Origin: Roseateles depolymerans
GTDB taxonomy: Bacteria > Pseudomonadota > Gammaproteobacteria > Burkholderiales > Burkholderiaceae_C
Length of the DNA: 64,000 bases
Reading direction: 5' to 3'
Assembly: GCA_003241055.1 (NCBI GenBank)
Contig: QFOD01000003.1
Coordinates: 62,001 to 126,000 of the forward strand
Of this stretch, positions 63,306 through 64,000 are shown piece after piece. The notes under the pieces are model-generated. The model was not told the origin of the DNA. It made no database searches and saw only the letters and a program-made list of their open reading frames with translations. Positions within the stretch are counted from its first letter, which is position 1; every line of letters starts with the position of its first letter. The position numbers and the translations under genes are program-made.

Positions 63306-64000
63306 ACAGCATCGCCGTTCGCAGCTACCTGCTGGGCCTGCAGCAGAGCATCGTCAGCGCCCTGGAGCGCACCGATGGCAATGCCTTCCTGACCGATGGC
63401 TGGACCCGTGACCCCGGTGGCCGGCTGGAGGGCGATGGCCTGACGCGGCTCATCGAGGGCGGCTCGGTGTTCGAGCGCGGCGGGGTCAACTTCTCGCATG
63501 TGAAGGGCCGCGTGCTGCCGCCCTCGGCCACCCAGCACCGACCGGAGCTGGCCGGCGCGCCGTTCGAGGCGATGGGCGTGTCGCTGGTGCTGCATCCACA
63601 CAACCCCTTCGTGCCGACGGTGCACATGAACGTGCGCATGTTCGCCGCGATGCCGGCGAATGCCGCGCCAGTGGTCTGGTTCGGCGGCGGCATGGACCTG
63701 ACGCCCTACTACGGCTACGAACGCGACGCCCAGCATTTCCACCGCGTCTGCCGCGAAGCGCTGCAGCCGCATGGCGCCGAGCTCTACCCGAAGTACAAGG
63801 CCTGGTGCGACGAGTACTTCTTCCTGAAGCACCGCAACGAGCCGCGCGGCATCGGGGGCATCTTCTTCGACGATGTGAACGAGGTGGGCTTCGACGCCGG
63901 CTTCGGGCTGATCCGCTCGGTCGGCGATGCCTTTCTGCTGGCCTACCTGCCCATCGTCGAGCGCCGCCAGGGCTATGCCTATGGCGAGCGCGAGCGTGAT
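63302..64000 (+). CDS. hemF: Oxygen-dependent coproporphyrinogen III oxidase, partial (C-terminus outside window)
   Basis: The first 233 codons of hemF are present from the ATG at 63302 to the window edge. Family motifs are GGSVFERGGVNFSHVKGRVL, MGVSLVLHPHNPFVPTVHMN, VVWFGGGMDLTPYYGYERDA and RGIGGIFFDDVNEVGFDAGF. HemF decarboxylates coproporphyrinogen III to protoporphyrinogen IX using oxygen, which points to an organism able to live aerobically. The start overlaps the acyltransferase stop by four bases. About 70 C-terminal residues are missing, judged from the usual length near 300. Confidence 0.96.
   Translation, partial: MNSIAVRSYLLGLQQSIVSALERTDGNAFLTDGWTRDPGGRLEGDGLTRLIEGGSVFERGGVNFSHVKGRVLPPSATQHRPELAGAPFEAMGVSLVLHPHNPFVPTVHMNVRMFAAMPANAAPVVWFGGGMDLTPYYGYERDAQHFHRVCREALQPHGAELYPKYKAWCDEYFFLKHRNEPRGIGGIFFDDVNEVGFDAGFGLIRSVGDAFLLAYLPIVERRQGYAYGERERD

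Overview
The window is a GC-rich bacterial chromosome segment with no transfer RNA, ribosomal RNA, insertion sequence or CRISPR array that I can see. Gene content points to the Burkholderiales, most like the Rubrivivax/Roseateles/Leptothrix group of betaproteobacteria. The supporting signs are a Min system, DUF3460 next to scpA, DUF1841, YnfA, PEP-CTERM exported proteins, and paired ECF sigma factor / serine-threonine kinase genes. This placement is inferred from gene content alone.

Region 1 (1-19300) is mainly flagellar. A PAS sensor (cut by the window edge) and an HDOD protein follow flgL, flgK, flgJ and flgI on the minus strand. After a 3.9 kb block of three plus-strand genes (GT4 glycosyltransferase, GINT1-like protein, M20 amidohydrolase), the minus strand resumes with flgH-G-F-E-D-C-B. 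flgA, flgM and flgN diverge from flgB. A well-matched sigma-28 (FliA) promoter lies just before flgM.

Region 2 (19300-31000) holds DUF1841, two coupled PEP-CTERM genes, a serine/threonine kinase and its ECF sigma factor, KefC/KefF, a MaoC-type protein, a third PEP-CTERM protein, a Tat-exported metallophosphoesterase, and DUF808. Region 3 (31000-42200) holds scpA, DUF3460, ynfA, a SulP transporter with a leader that can mask its ribosome binding site, three coupled exported proteins of unknown function, a second kinase/ECF sigma pair, and metG.

Region 4 (42200-64000) starts with a gene-free stretch of about 0.7 kb carrying DnaA-box sequences, then minCDE. After that come housekeeping and signalling genes: VF530, two acyltransferases, two chemotaxis receptors, a ferredoxin, a YgjP-type protease, dusC, an isochorismatase-fold hydrolase, a prolyl oligopeptidase, a Sui1 protein, dbpA, a GAF-GGDEF cyclase, glnS, a HerA-like ATPase, yebC, purD and the start of hemF.

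The most interesting non-coding signals are four copies of a three-hairpin intergenic repeat. Each sits within a few bases of a stop codon, in the same orientation relative to the gene it follows, and the stems co-vary between copies. The most interesting gene-level pattern is the two ECF sigma/kinase modules, each followed on the same strand by genes for exported proteins.
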